From JBPESP01 sp051710585 (GTDB lineage Bacteria; Pseudomonadota; Gammaproteobacteria; Enterobacterales; Enterobacteriaceae): a stretch of 64,000 nucleotides of DNA. How positions within the stretch are numbered: position 1 is the stretch's first letter; every line of letters starts with the position of its first letter. The notes under the pieces are model-generated. The model ran no database searches. It was not told the DNA's origin and was given only the letters and a program-made list of their open reading frames with translations. This document shows, piece after piece, positions 1-11,942 of this stretch. Position numbers and translations under genes: made by a program. The DNA is taken from the NCBI GenBank assembly GCA_051710585.1, contig JBPESP010000001.1, positions 186,001-250,000 of the forward strand. Reading direction: 5' to 3'.

Positions 1-1958
1 AGCCCACAAAGTACACCAGATCCTAAAACAAAGCCGCTCTCAAAGAGCCCTCTTCTCTACCTACCCCCTACGAAATATCTTTGCAACAGCACAACTATCC
101 AGAATTTCCAGCGGTATATATCCCACCGGTATACATGAAAAGAGAATATTTTATACAGAAGTCGACATTAACCATATATTCCATAAGTATAACAAGTTAC
201 CTTTACTCTTTTTTTAATTATTCATTATATTGCGGTCTATTTTTCCGGTTCTATCAGAGGGCTGGGCGGCAATGCGGAACTCAACTCATATTACCTTATC
301 CATGACCACAAAGATTAAAAATATCTCGATACCAGCTTGAATGAGCTGCATATTTTAACTTTCCTGGTAAAGGAGAAACCAGGAAAACAGCACGCTGCCA
401 TAAAAAACGTATAGACGGAGAAAATAATATTAATAATAGCTCTATTGGCATAGAAAATGTAAAGATAGGATTGATCAATAACGGGAAATGCACTTTCCAC
501 CTTGTCATTCGGTACAAATTGCTCCCATCGTTCAATTAATCCAGGATGTCCTGTAATGACATCCAAAAACGGTATTCGGATATTAGATATACTTAAGTTT
601 ATCAACCATAGCGACATGGTACTTTGGCGAAAATTTAACCCCAATGGTATTTCCATGCAAAACATTATTTCCTATGAGCATAGGAAGCTAGTTTGAAGAA
701 GCAAAATAGTATCACATTGACAAATTTGCTATACATGGCCTAGCTGTATATCAGGCAATGATTGTCGTTAAATTTTAAGCATATAGTTATAATATAGCCA
801 AGGCGACATATACTGGCGTATATAAAACCTCATTCACACTTTTTAATTATATTTCCGTTACACCATCTGGTGGGGGTCAGGTGTACAATGAAATAACAGC
901 GATATTGTATGCCCTAGTAAAGAAACATTTACTAAAATAAATATATCTCTAATCTGTGGTTTATAAGGTAAAAAATTAGCTAAAGACGATCGTATCTGGC
1001 GCAGAATATTTTTTATATTGCAACTGATGCAACGCGCGATCGAGTTATTTATAGGTCAACCTAATAAAGATTGGCCAAAGGTTTCGCTAACGGAGTAGTA
1101 TTGATATAGGCTGAATCAAAAATCTCCTGATCCAGGTATTAACGTAAATTTATACTATTTCAATACCATAACAATATCCGGTATGCTTTACTTAAAGTAT
1201 TCTTATGAACTGTAAATAAGATAAATTGATTTATCCATAATCATTCCTTCTTGAAAGAAGTATAAAAGACCTATCACTATTAGCCTTCCAATTGTTATTT
1301 CCATTGACTTCCATTTCACTGTTTTTATTCCATGGAACACGCTTATCCATCAATGTAGCAGCACGCTACATATCTTTTTATCTATCCGCTAAAATAGATT
1401 ATTGCCAAATTTTAGACACTAGAAAACCATTAAAAACAGAACATTATTTTATCTGTTTGCATACTTTCATCCATAAATAGATCACATAAAATTAAGTGCA
1501 TGGCGTATTTTCAGATTATACTTATTATAACAAATTGTAACGAATTGTTTTACTTCTAATATTTCGATAATGATTTTCCCGTTTTTTAATAGGAGGTGCA
1601 TAAGGATATTCCCCTTTTTTTTCTGGAGAAAAAATCCAAGCCACTGTTGATCACTCCAGGAGGTCACTGCCTTTACCTTTGGTACTACCTTTATTAGCTC
1701 TCTACCCTTTTCTCCTTTATCCTTTATCTCTGCCTTTTGCATTATGCCTTTGCTTCATGGTGAGGAACCGGATGAAACGCCACTACCTGAACGACAAATA
1801 TATTTATAAGCTATAATGATATAGTATTACCTACTACTGTGATAGTTATAACCTATTGAACCAATCTGTACTAATGACTTTATTTCTATCACGGAAAAGC
1901 CTTATACTAAATTTTCTGAAATCCTATCAATCTAAAAACGCTATTTACAGGAGTTAAC
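1..1958. other. Non-coding stretch upstream of the peroxiredoxin gene
   Basis: No gene is recognised here. The longest open frame (about 315-665, minus strand) shows no family motif I know and overlaps another open frame in a second phase, so it may be a decayed gene or chance. By enterobacterial synteny acpH or queA remnants could be expected, but I could not match either. Base composition is AT-rich with many stops, like the other decayed stretches of the window. Confidence 0.5.
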
Positions 1959-2561
1959 ATGGTTCTGGTTAGTCGTCAAGCCCCTGATTTTACGGCTGCT
2001 GCCGTGCTCGGTAGCGGCAAAATTGATAATAATTTCAATCTTAAATCACATATCCAAGGTAAATCAGCAGTCATTTTCTTCTGGCCAATGGACTTCACTT
2101 TTGTCTGTCCGTCCGAATTAATTGCGTTTGATAAACGTTACGCAGAATTCCAGAAGCGCGGTGTTGAAATTATCGGCGTATCTTTTGATTCTGAGTTTGT
2201 ACACAATGCCTGGCGGCAGATACCGATCGATAAAGGTGGTATTGGACCGGTTCAGTATCCCATGGTGGCGGATATCAAACGCGAAATTATTCAAGCTTAC
2301 GCCATTGAACATTTAAACGCTGGGGTTGCACTGCGTGGTTCATTCTTAATCGACAAAAACGGAATTATCCGCCATCAGGTAGTTAACGATCTACCACTGG
2401 GCCGTAATGTTGATGAAATGATACGTATGGTCGACGCGCTACAATTTCATGAAAAACACGGTGAAGTTTGCCCAGCGCAGTGGAAAAAAGGACAAGAAGG
2501 AATGCAAGCTTCTCCAGAAGGAGTTGCTAAATATCTATCTGATAATCTAAATAAGCTATGA
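1959..2561 (+). CDS. tsaA: Typical 2-Cys peroxiredoxin (AhpC/TSA family)
   Basis: A 200-residue cytosolic thiol peroxidase that reduces hydrogen peroxide and organic hydroperoxides. The peroxidatic cysteine is Cys50 in the motif DFTFVCPSE, and the resolving cysteine is Cys171 in GEVCPAQW. That pair, with the full-length C-terminal arm, defines a typical 2-Cys enzyme working as head-to-tail dimers. The N-terminus (MVLVSRQAPDF) is that of the Prx1-type enzyme, not of the AhpC that pairs with AhpF. A strong ribosome-binding site (CAGGAG) lies about 7 bases before the ATG. The gene stands alone, with a clear terminator after it and dead proY on the other side. The symbol is less certain than the family, since such genes are also annotated ahpC. 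Confidence 0.95.
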   Translation: MVLVSRQAPDFTAAAVLGSGKIDNNFNLKSHIQGKSAVIFFWPMDFTFVCPSELIAFDKRYAEFQKRGVEIIGVSFDSEFVHNAWRQIPIDKGGIGPVQYPMVADIKREIIQAYAIEHLNAGVALRGSFLIDKNGIIRHQVVNDLPLGRNVDEMIRMVDALQFHEKHGEVCPAQWKKGQEGMQASPEGVAKYLSDNLNKL

Positions 2562-2621
2562 TTGCATTGCAATCATACAGATAAAACAGTCAGGAGTAGT
2601 TACTTTTCTTGTATTATGACC

Positions 2622-2647
2622 ACCGGTCGGCAATCCGACCGGTTTTT
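2622..2647 (+). terminator. Rho-independent terminator of the peroxiredoxin gene
   Basis: A perfect 9-bp GC-rich stem (ACCGGTCGG with CCGACCGGT), a four-base CAAT loop and a T run from 2643. It lies 60 bases after the tsaA stop. It is one of few hairpins in the window with the classical terminator form. Confidence 0.92.
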
Positions 2648-2699
2648 ATACCTGACATCCAAAAAACAGGGAGGCGTAGGAACCCCCACTATCCTGCTA

Positions 2700-3540
2700 C
2701 ACACAGGCATACAGAATGCTCTTCCAATAATATAGCATAATCTCCGACAATAGAGTTTATCCTTATATGATAGCTACCAGGTTCGTTTTAAACGGCGAGT
2801 ACCTCAATATTAGCAAAAAATAAGAATAGCAATAATATACGACTTATGCCAAACATGTCTCTATTAATAGCTAATAACAAGGCCGTCAGCGCACCATGAA
2901 TATCAACAGGCTAAGCGGCAACAGTAATAATCCCAAATGTTGGAAAGTCAGAACGAACAGGTTACTCCCTGTACCATACCCCCCTAATCCAAAGAAGAAA
3001 TAAACACAATAAGTACCTGGGTACTGGGTCTACGACGCAGTGTATAAGACCGCTGTAGATTCTGCACTTTGCTGGTAACAATCCTGATAATTTCAATTAT
3101 ACCATAAGAAAAAAATCATCATTTTAGCGAAAGTACTGTATTCTACAGATACCGTTATTAAAAACAAAGCTGATATTATAAATTTACCAGTCCAGTAGAC
3201 TTTCCACCATTTCTGATTTTCCAGGCGATGATGCCAAATGTCAGCTGAGATTATAATAAGAACTGTATCTACTTTATCCAATAAGTTATCAGGATGGAGA
3301 AATACCGTTTACCAAAACCAAATAAATCAGACTATAAATCAGTAAAGGCAGTTTAGTGTTAGCTCTAAAGGAGCAAACCATAAACACAAATGAGACGGTA
3401 GCAGTATGCAGCATAGCAAACAAATTACCCTTATCAGGGTATATCAAATCACCATTAAATGAATAGCGGTTAAGCCAGATAAAAATAAAGCGATAAAAAG
3501 AGCATTACCGAGAATGTAGAACTAAATACAGCACTAACTT
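2700..3540 (-). pseudogene. proY: Decayed proY (amino acid/proline permease)
   Basis: Read on the minus strand, several segments match the E. coli ProY permease in order. A segment near 2985-2925 reads GTGSNLFVLTFQHLG (ProY GTAGSPFVLTFQHMG). It is followed by AINRDMFGISR near 2880-2850 (ProY SAINSDVFGVGR). A segment near 3110-3040 reads YGIIEIIRIVTSKVQ (ProY YGGIEIIGITAGEAK). The frames are broken by stops and shifts, so no permease can be made. The N-terminal part could not be traced. In E. coli proY is close to brnQ, phoR and phoB; the order here agrees, with brnQ missing. Boundaries are approximate. The identity rests on my memory of the E. coli protein. Confidence 0.8.
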
Positions 3541-3544
3541 CAGA

Positions 3545-4830
3545 TTATCCAATTGCTATTTTACTAAACTTATTGCTCTTTTCAGTCGAAACAAAAACAC
3601 AGTGCAGACTCAGATGGAGTTGATTTAAATTGATATATTGGCTGGTTTCATGGAGATAAATCAAACACTGCTTTATAATTTTTAAGCACTGGCTTTTTAG
3701 AGGTGATAAGCCATAGAATGGCCTATCGATAGCCGGATTTAATAAAACACAGAAGTTTAAAATTTGTGATACAAGCAGCTTATAACCCTCTTTGAAAATA
3801 CAGATAAAAAATTCCGCGGTAAACATTCTACGCAACCGGATCGGTATGAACATACTTATCAAGCGCTGAAAGCGCTTCCACAAAATACAATACGCCATAG
3901 TCTGAAAATACTTATTTTGACACCAGAATCACTGACAATGCTTTACAAAAAAAACGAAAATACTCCAGTTTCAGTGATGGCTGAAACCAAGTTTATTAGT
4001 AACTTTGACACTGCGACTTTGATCTATACGCCCTGAAATTAACCCTCACCCCCTATTCAGTCCTTATAAAGAAATTGACATACCACTATATATAGTAAAA
4101 TTCTCCGTCCGTGATAACTGTAGCCATAAATGGCGCTTACTTCACGATAACTTATATCATTTCATTATTTTAAAGAGTGCTCAGTTGTTCAGTATCTATT
4201 TTACCATCAGCGAAACGTTGATGGACCTACTTAACAACGATAGACAGTAACATTACTGATCACATCAACACAGAGGGGTGGTTCTTTAGAAGATCATACT
4301 ACTACAAGTGGATATCATCAGGCTAATGAGCGGAATAGTTTGGAAGCAGGATGGATCACACCCAGAAATTAACAGATATTTAGATATCTAACTATATTAA
4401 ATAGAAGTATATCACTGCTCCTATAGCCATCGGCAGAGAGAAAATTTCAGTGAAATTAAAATTTATTCATAATTCAAGATAAAATTTCACCTACATAGTT
4501 TATGGGTAAAATACCACCGCCAGTGTTGGGATTCCATCACGGCGTGGTAACCAGCCTAGCTGCCTCCCTGTGTCTCACAGGGCAATACACATGCCAGAAA
4601 TGCTCATATTAACGGATCTAGTATCTTGTCCTCTATATATTTATTGTCATAAATATATAGAGGACAAGTGTAAGGATAGTCTACTCTGCACAGTTTTTTT
4701 GCGTATTGGCACAATTTGGGATGACCCGCCGTATCAATAATAGCTAATAGCTATGTCGCCCCCAGTGAACTAATATAACATCCAGTACATCCAATCACAT
4801 TTACCGAAGAGCGCACCGCTAGAACTACTG
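3545..4830 (-). pseudogene. phoR: Decayed phoR (phosphate-sensing histidine kinase)
   Basis: The C-terminal end can be recognised on the minus strand. The reading PAIDRPFYGLSPLKS (about 3735-3690) corresponds to PRLTERFYRVDKARS in the kinase ATP-binding domain. The stretch from about 3680 to 3545 (IIKQCLIYLHETS, then CVFVSTEKSNKF) follows the PhoR end IVKHAVNHHESRL and FSFVIPERLIAKN. The glycine-rich G2 box (GGSGLGLA) has been deleted, so the kinase is dead even where the frame is open. A 117-codon open frame at 3545-3898 is the residue of this gene, not a new one. The upstream half is not traceable, so the outer limit is an estimate from the normal length. The neighbour phoB is dead too. Confidence 0.65.
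4625..4668. repeat. Perfect 20-bp inverted repeat, 4-base loop
   Basis: The arms 4625-4644 and 4649-4668 are perfectly complementary over 20 bp around the loop TGTC. The arms begin CTTGTCCTCTATATA and are AT-rich in the middle. There is no T run, and the site lies in the untraceable region between the phoR and phoB remnants, so it does not look like a terminator. Confidence 0.9.
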
Positions 4831-5529
4831 CTACATATATAGTGCAAGCTATAAAATAGTGAAACGAAGCTAACTCTACTATACTCCTGATATCGTCCAG
4901 CCGAAGCTGCGCCATGGGTAGTGGAACAGCTGTAGTTAAAAGTAATAATTACACATTATAAACTATCCACTCTTCCCAGTGAAGAGCAACAGAATCACTG
5001 CCAGAAAACAAAAGAATGTGTTCAAAGAACACTATACGCTAGCTAATAAATTGAAGCAAAATAATATTCTTCGCAACAAGGCCTCTCCTATACCGGTACT
5101 ACTCACTTGTTATACGTCGACAGACGTAAATTACACCATTTCTAATAGGTTCCAGATCCCTTTAATAGCTTTCGCATAACGATATCCGTTATCGCGCACT
5201 GTTTATGTAATACGGACATATTCACCGTATTTAAACGCTTTACGCACACAGTATATATTAATATCCACTGTGTGGTCTTTAATATACATATTTATCCTTC
5301 ATACATGATTTAACAATTATTCACAGTTATAAAGTATTCCGTAATAGATCATAAAAATACAGCAATTTAAATTTAATGAATTAAATGTCAAACCTTGTAT
5401 CCAATAAAATCCAGTCTGATAGCAGCAGATTTAGATACGGCTCTGTGAATAAAGTGACCGCAATTTAAGATAGTCCTGCTCCTCGATACCCCGTAAGTTT
5501 TTTCTGTTCCAAGACAAAACAGTACTCTC

Positions 5530-5575
5530 AGGATTAGTACACATACTCCTGTTTAGGAGTATGTGTACTAATCCT
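5530..5575. repeat. Perfect 20-bp inverted repeat, 6-base loop
   Basis: Arms 5530-5549 and 5556-5575 are perfectly complementary over 20 bp (first arm AGGATTAGTACACATACTCC) around the loop TGTTTA. There is no downstream T run. The site falls within the expected receiver-domain part of dead phoB, so it is most likely a DNA rearrangement product and not a regulatory element. Confidence 0.92.
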
Positions 5576-5794
5576 CGTTTCTATAAATCGTCATAATTAA
5601 CGTACTAATGTTACACATTATTTTTATATATTTATAAAAATAATTTATATAAATATATATACTATAAATATAGCTGGCGGTATTTTTTGATACCAAAACT
5701 TCACCTAGCTATGTGCCTGTCAATTATCCAAGAACTTCATTCGTGTTTGCCAAGATTACATAATACTTTACCTACAGACCTCTCTATTATCCAC

Positions 5795-5822
5795 AAGCCA
5801 TCCATCGTTAGATGGATGGCTT
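5795..5822. repeat. Perfect 12-bp inverted repeat, 4-base loop
   Basis: AAGCCATCCATC at 5795-5806 pairs with GATGGATGGCTT at 5811-5822 around the loop GTTA. It lies near the start of the dead phoB gene and has no terminator tail. Confidence 0.88.
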
Positions 5823-7956
5823 CACCAGGAACCAGCAATTCAATATGCGAAATTCATATCGTTATTCTTAATGACCTTTCCAGCACAACTATCCCTCCTG
5901 TCAGGGGGGTATGTTGTTCTTAACTATATGCACCAATCACAGGTTATCGCTGATAACAGGACGGTATCCGCTATTATGAATCCAACTCAGCTTTAATAAA
6001 GCAAGTTAATCCAATTCACTTCTAAAATGGGCCTACTGATACAGATTACATCAATTATAGTTACTTATACATAGCGAATGCGTCTTATCAAAGGCGCGTA
6101 AATAAAGTATCAGTTAAAAAAGTCATAAGAATTATCGCGTCAACCAGCAAAGATACTGTACATTTAAGTCGTGGCCAACTGTTATATGATTAATATTCAG
6201 AAACATCTCAATATACTGACAGCATAGCTTGTCGGTAAAAATACGACTTCCTACACAAAAGAAGCCTCAAATAACAGTTCAACAGTCTTTACCATTTATA
6301 GTAATAGACGCTGACCGCATTAAGTATTAGTGAGGTTTTGAAAAATGATTGACGCCAGAAAATACACTAAATAATCTACGGCTCTAGCGTGTTTAACACT
6401 TTATTTAATTAATTAGGCGGTCAACAACTTACACACTGTACATGAGATACCCGTACGCACAAAAAAATACTGACGCTATGTCGATAGATTATGTGGCTTT
6501 TTTTAAATAACCCCCACAAAAAAAACAGAACTGATGACCTACCATATCATATATATCCGAATCCCTAGTCAGGATAGCCTTCTGCAGTTAAAGACATCAC
6601 CTATCGCATGTTTTGAATCTAACGACAAGTTGAAAAAAATTAAACTCAGCGAAAATATACAGAGAGCGAAGGGGGGCTAGCCTGGATTAACGATAACCTG
6701 ATCTTAGTGGATAAAATCACAGATAAAACACCTAATCGCTGAAATAATGAGGCGTTATTTTGCCCAGTTATTAAATCTATCCTGCTGGGGCAGGGTGATT
6801 TTAGTATCATTAATGCCAACGCCAGAAACCACACTGAGCAACTCATAGAAACTAACAAGCACTAAAACATATGATCACATCTCTGCCGATGTTTTGAGAG
6901 CACAATAAAGATATCTACAACGCTCTTGTGCAATAGGAATCCTATGTAAAAGTACCATTAAATACTTACTGCTAAACAGTGGGCAACATTCGAAGCCAAA
7001 CTAATAAAGAAGCAAGAAGAATAGCAGTTAAACACTCAATAGCATAAGTATCAGTAGGATTACTTCTAATTTACGAACGGATGTAAAACGTAAGGTAAAT
7101 AGCAGCAGGCATCCAGACTAGCTGCACAGAAAACGCTTAGTAAGCCTAATGTGAAATAAACTATACAAAAAATATAAATAGTATCAACATGGGCAACAGC
7201 GACTCATTGAGAAAAAATAATCCTATTTTATATCAGTAGGACGCCTTGCTAGGCTACTAACCACCAGGATAACCTCCAGCAATAGTTAGTACCGCTGCAA
7301 CAGCCCCATCGATAAGAAAGCGTAATTCTAGCTGGTGATCAACAATTGGTGTTTCACCAGGGAACTTGTCAAGAAGCCTGGTGAAATAACGCTGACTAGA
7401 ATGGCGTCATAATGCCACACTTTAGCAACTGTAAAGTGAGTAAAGCTCCTAGCGAGCAGTGGAATAAGTAATTCAACAGATACAACGCGGCCACAGATAG
7501 CAAAACAACCTGTAAAGTAAGTATTCTAAAACAACAATAACAGCTTCCCGCCTTACAGGCTGAGGCGTAATCAGTTGACGGCAAAGAAATAACAGTGGCA
7601 GCAGCGTCATAAAAAATCGAAGGAGCTTTCAATCCAAGTTGCAGTATTGAAAGAGAGGCGTATAGATGCTCATACAAAAAACCATCATCGATCTTATACA
7701 GAGATAGAGAAGGTATTTTATGCAAGAGCGCTAACGACCAACGACGCCAAGCTAGCTGAAAGACAGCCTTGATGCTAGAGCATCTCTAATAATATCTCAA
7801 CCGTCAAGATTATGGCGCGCCTGTGCCGTGAAAATAATAAGTGCGGGCAGTAATAATAGAGTATCAGCCAGATAAACTAAATAGCAGCATCAGCATCCAC
7901 ACTCAGCGGCATTAGCAAGAGACAGTTTTACAACAACAGGCAAAAACTGCAGGAGG

Positions 7957-7996
7957 CTTTCTGGTTCACCCTACAACTTTCTAGTTCACCCTACAA
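7957..7996 (+). repeat. Tandem duplication of a 20-bp unit inside dead sbcC
   Basis: Two adjacent 20-bp units (7957-7976 and 7977-7996) differ at one base: CTGGTTCACC in the first against CTAGTTCACC in the second. It is a recent slippage product in the decaying coiled-coil part of sbcC. Confidence 0.9.
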
Positions 7997-8677
7997 ATAG
8001 CATAGCTCTGAAGGACACACTGTGCACCCACTGATGAACAAAATGTCTTACGTAAACGCCGTGTAAACAATTCAAAGCCAACAAAATACCACAGATATCC
8101 TTAGGCAATAGGACTCTAGCGCGTGTTCTACGCATGTAGAAAAAAACCTATCCACAACACGCTTTTGGCTAAAAACGATCCCAACTGCAAACATAGCACT
8201 TAGCAGCACTTAATGGCCAACTAGCGTAAGTTGACCAGATGGCAAAGGGAAACTCAGGAGCAACTTAATAACCATAGCTTATACTGTAGAAATAGTATAA
8301 GCTACTAAATTACTAGATAGAGGGGAGTTGCTATTATTGCTAAGATTAGTGCTAACTAAATGATTTTATTGAGTTAAATATATAGGAAATACATTCCGTA
8401 AATTTACGGAAAAATTAACGCTTAAGCAACCTTATCTCTTTGACTAACTACCTATTAGTTAGTACATTGGCACGGCCATTATCAGCTACAGAGCAAAACA
8501 AAATAAGAACTAGAACTTAAGGTTTTATAACACTTAGCAGCATGTAGATGCCGTATGTAATTCCTCCCTATCTGGGAGGAAGGTTTACGGTTCAGATTGG
8601 CGCACTAGTATTATTCGATTTAATTAGTCATAAAACCCGTATCAATTCGCTATTTTTAATGAAGAGTTCGGTATTAT

Positions 8678-8702
8678 GACCTCTAGATGCTATCTAGAGG
8701 TC
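8678..8702. repeat. Perfect 11-bp inverted repeat, 3-base loop
   Basis: GACCTCTAGAT (8678-8688) pairs with ATCTAGAGGTC (8692-8702). It lies in the sbcC remnant where the sequence after the Walker B region (normally GTLDSETLDTALDALDAL) should be. The reading frame is lost across the hairpin and resumes after it. Confidence 0.88.
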
Positions 8703-9129
8703 TAGATGGGCTAGATGCATTAAACACTAGCGGCAAGATAATAGCGTAATAAACAAAGTGGAAACGATGAGGTAAAGCATACCGGCATAGATTAAAACTA
8801 ATAATATAAAATATTAGCATTAACTTCTTGTAGTGATAATTTTCTATAGGCAGAAAACGGAGCCAAAAGCAATACCCCCTTGATCAGCATTAACTCTATC
8901 AATAATGCTTTGCTAGAGTCAAAAAAAAGGATTCGATTTCAACGCCCGTTGTCTGTGAGCTACCTTAACCAGACGCAGTTCATAATGATACAAAATAACG
9001 CCAACTTTGGTAATCTATCGCTCTGATGGCAGAGCTAAATGATCTCCACCTCAGTGCGGAGTTGGCTGCTAAGTTTTTTTGTAACCCTACATAAAACTGG
9101 TAGCGAAATAAAGGTTTCAATACAACCGG

Positions 9130-9160
9130 ATCTCTTGTAATAACAAGAGATTGTTTTTGA
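9130..9160 (+). terminator. Possible terminator-like hairpin after dead sbcC
   Basis: ATCTCTTGT (9130-9138) pairs perfectly with ACAAGAGAT (9143-9151) around AATA. It is followed by TGTTTTTG. The stem is short and AT-rich, so function is doubtful. It could be a relic of a terminator or another of the random hairpins of this region. Confidence 0.35.
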
Positions 9161-10850
9161 ATAAACCGTTCATCCTTATCTGCTCACGGGTAGCGAGTTA
9201 TATTATATCTATACCTCCACTCCACTATGCCGTTACTGCTACTATACACTTTTATAGTTATGCTTATTAAGGAAAAATAACCAGTATTAATGACCAGCAA
9301 AATACTGTTTGCATACCGACACTGGCACCATCCATCGCTTCTGATACCACCATATAATTAGCATCAGTTGCCTTCTGATAGGGTCACAGCTTTATTTTTA
9401 AAAAAAATTAAATCTAAATATTAGCCCTTTAGCTATAACTAAATTGGTATTTTTTACCTTTCCGGTAAAGGGATAGTGTACCAAAAATATCAATGCTACC
9501 GTTGCTGTGCTGGTTGGTTTATTAATTATTTTACCCATTTCACCAGCGCCGCTATCATCTTCACTATCCCTGAGCAATCATCGCGCAGCATCATTGCGAT
9601 CCGTTTATATAATAGAACCTAACCTTAAGTCATCCAGCTCTATTAGTTTGATTTTTTTTTATTCCCATAATCAATAGTAATCGTGTTGCTACTAGCCCTG
9701 TTCTATATTAGTAGCTACTGCTCCATTCCTCTCGAAAAAATAGAAAGCAGTACAGAATACCATATATATGGATCAACATAGGGTATCCAAATGAAAAAAG
9801 TTAACTTATTCCTCCCTGGGCCAAGCAGGACTAGTATTAGCCTAAGTTATAATGATCGCTGCTTCTTATACGCCAGTTATTAGTAGCGTTGACTTTTAGA
9901 TAGAAATAGAAATAGATTAATAAAAAAAGTTTAAAGCGCAGAGAAAAGCATCAGTAATATTCCTTAATGATAGATTACTGAACGTATATCCAGCTGTATA
10001 ATTTTAATAAAGCCATTATTCTTTACATCCATTAAAGTATTGCCATATTAATAATAAAATCGCTGATTATTTCTACCAATAGCAGAAATAATATCAGGTA
10101 ATAAAAGTACCGCTCATACCGGCCATTATCGCTAATATATTTTTTTCAAAAGCTGATACCCAGCAGACTGATAAATAATCAACGTTACTATCTATATCAT
10201 TGTCATAATCATAAGTAGTACTCACACCAGCTGGTCCTGTTGCTATATTACCGAATCACGACGCTAAGTTTCAGCAAAATATCCAATAGAGTTGTGTGTA
10301 ATATGAAGTAGATAATACTGTAAGAACGCTCCTAAAAGTAATCTCTCTATGACGCTAAACTGGGAAAAATTACTACATCACAAGTTTCCCTAAAATAACT
10401 TCATAGAACAATGTTTAAAGCCCTAAGTTCGCCTATATCTACAGTAATATCAAATTATTATAAATTATCATACGTGATTTACGTAAACGATGAATGAAGA
10501 ATTAAATTAATAAAATAATTAACCTTGAAAGTTGCAATATTATTACAATAAGGGTCGTCGAGATAGATACACTGGCATCGAAAAGCTTTTTTAAAAAAAT
10601 TACATTATCAGTTTTTTAATACTAAACATCCTCATTTCCTTATACGATTCTCGTGCCACACCCCTGTACGGGTAAGACTTATTCATCCCATGTACCCTTC
10701 TCTCGATACTTGAATAGGTCATATATTAAATAATAAAAAAGCTCCGTGTGCTTTTCCCTAGAGTTAGCGCTAAAAATTCGTTATTATGCATACTGTGTTT
10801 ATTAACAAATCGCATTGGGTGCAATGCTTTTTTTAGATCAGAGGTATACT
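9161..10850. other. Decayed DNA between sbcC and rdgC
   Basis: E. coli carries araJ and mak in this position. A short reading at 9791 starting MKKVNLFL resembles the start of AraJ (MKKVILSL), and the region around 9490-9560 reads like a membrane segment. Neither match is long enough to call a gene. No other feature is seen. Confidence 0.4.
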
Positions 10851-11774
10851 ATGTTATGGTTTAAAAATATCATAATTTACCGTTTAAGACAGCCAATCAA
10901 GCTGTCAGTCAAGCAAATAGAACAGCAATTATCTGCTTTCACTTTCACTCACTGCGGTAGTCAAGATATGACAAAATCCGGGTGGGTTTCCCCAATGAGG
11001 GGAGGAAACGATGCACTAACCTATACGATACCGGGGCATGTCTTACTTTGCCTATACAAAGAAAAAAAGAGCCTTCCATCCTCTGTCGTGCAGCAAGAGC
11101 TTGAGGGCAAAATAAACAAGCTGGAAAACAAGCAAGGTCGTAAATTGCATAAAACCGAAAAAGACATTCTTAAAGACGAAGTTTTGCAACAACTACTGCC
11201 ACGTGCTTTTAGTCGTTTTAGCCAAATACCGTTATGGCTGGACCTAACTAATAATCTCGTACTCATTGACGCCAGTAACGCTAAAAATGCAGAAGATTGC
11301 TTAGGGATGCTGCGAAAATCAATAGGTTCTCTACCATTGGTACCGTTAACCATGAAAAAACCGATCGAGATAACTTTAACCGAATGGGTGCGTAGTGGGA
11401 AGCCAGCCGCTGGTTTCACCATTCAGAATGAAGCTGAACTAAAAGCACTGTTGGAAGAAGGCGGTATCTTGCGTTGTAAAAAACAGGATTTATCTAGCGA
11501 TGAAATAACGGTACATATCGAATCGGGTAAATTAGTAAGCAAGCTGGCGTTGGATTGGCGTGAGCGGGTGCAATTTATTCTTAGCGACGATGGAAAGATC
11601 AAACGCTTGAAGTTTTCAAACACACTACGCGAGCAAAACGCTTATATCGATCGCGAGAATTTTGCGGCGCGTTTCGATGCTGATTTTATGTTAATGACTA
11701 GTGAGCTGGCTAGCCTCGTCGCTGATCTGATTCTAGGGCTAGGCGGTGAAGTGCCTTGGCAGGACAAAAAATAA
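10851..11774 (+). CDS. rdgC: Recombination-associated protein RdgC
   Basis: 307 residues against 303 in E. coli, and similar along the whole length. Examples are CGSQDMTKSGWVSPM near the N-terminus, LLPRAFSRFSQIP in the middle and FAARFDADFMLMTSEL at the end. RdgC is a ring-shaped, nucleoid-associated DNA-binding protein that restrains RecA filament formation. The start is placed at the ATG of MLWFKN, which fits the family and has AGAGG 8 bases before it. An upstream in-frame ATG at 10815 would add 12 unrelated residues. The gene is the only survivor of the sbcDC-rdgC neighbourhood. Its retention suggests RecA-type recombination still matters, but recA is not in the window. Confidence 0.96.
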   Translation: MLWFKNIIIYRLRQPIKLSVKQIEQQLSAFTFTHCGSQDMTKSGWVSPMRGGNDALTYTIPGHVLLCLYKEKKSLPSSVVQQELEGKINKLENKQGRKLHKTEKDILKDEVLQQLLPRAFSRFSQIPLWLDLTNNLVLIDASNAKNAEDCLGMLRKSIGSLPLVPLTMKKPIEITLTEWVRSGKPAAGFTIQNEAELKALLEEGGILRCKKQDLSSDEITVHIESGKLVSKLALDWRERVQFILSDDGKIKRLKFSNTLREQNAYIDRENFAARFDADFMLMTSELASLVADLILGLGGEVPWQDKK

Positions 11775-11942
11775 TACGCAATTAATCTCGTCGTCTAGCG
11801 ATAGCAATACAGGGCATTCTACAATGTGCAGCTATGCCATAGCAGGGTATATATCTAACCTTTGGCATTCAGCATAAGTAGTTTAGACATTTGCATAAAT
11901 ACCTCTATCGTTTTCTGTTAGCTATAGAGGAATTCACTTTTT
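11775..11942. other. Short spacer after rdgC with a weak hairpin
   Basis: CCTCTAT (about 11911) and ATAGAGG (about 11933) can pair over a 15-base loop. A T run follows about 8 bases later. This might terminate rdgC, but the spacing is poor. Confidence 0.3.

Larger units (their letters stand above)
5160..5860 (-). pseudogene. phoB: Decayed phoB (phosphate response regulator)
   Basis: On the minus strand the DNA-binding domain of PhoB is clearly readable. LLNHV near 5318-5303 is followed by DHTVDINIYCVRKAFKYG (about 5282-5230), against DRTVDVHIRRLRKALEPG in E. coli. The C-terminal NGYRYAKA (about 5185) matches TGYRFSTR. Upstream, FNSLNLNCCIFM matches TEFKLLHFFM. Stops and shifts separate these parts. 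The receiver domain is not clearly readable; the outer limit is set from the normal 229-codon length. A perfect 20-bp hairpin sits within the expected receiver-domain region. With phoR also dead, the phosphate-starvation regulon has lost its regulator. Confidence 0.85.
6300..8815 (+). pseudogene. sbcC: Decayed sbcC (SbcCD hairpin nuclease ATPase subunit)
   Basis: Many segments match E. coli SbcC in order, in shifting frames. NLILVDKITDK near 6695 matches KILADKVKDK; RSILLGQGDFSIINA near 6775 matches RSMLLSQGQFAAFLNA; the next stretch (about 6875-6930) follows ISAMVFEQHKSARTEL. Further on come WHGHYQLQSK near 8467 (LHGRYLLQRK), VDAV then a broken LSGG signature near 8540-8570, and LISHKTRINSLFL at about 8620-8660 (LVSHKTRIDSLFL). 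The end reads LDGLDALNTSGK and IPA-IK. The gene is about 600 bp shorter than normal. SbcC with SbcD cuts DNA hairpins and palindromes; sbcD could not be found, and too little room is left for it. The gene precedes rdgC as in E. coli. Confidence 0.92.

Noticed and set aside
3545..3898. 117-codon open frame as a new gene
   Set aside because: It is the frame-preserved C-terminal part of dead phoR.
9791..9900. Start of araJ (MKKVNLFL)
   Set aside because: Only about eight residues fit; the following sequence does not allow a firm match in any frame.
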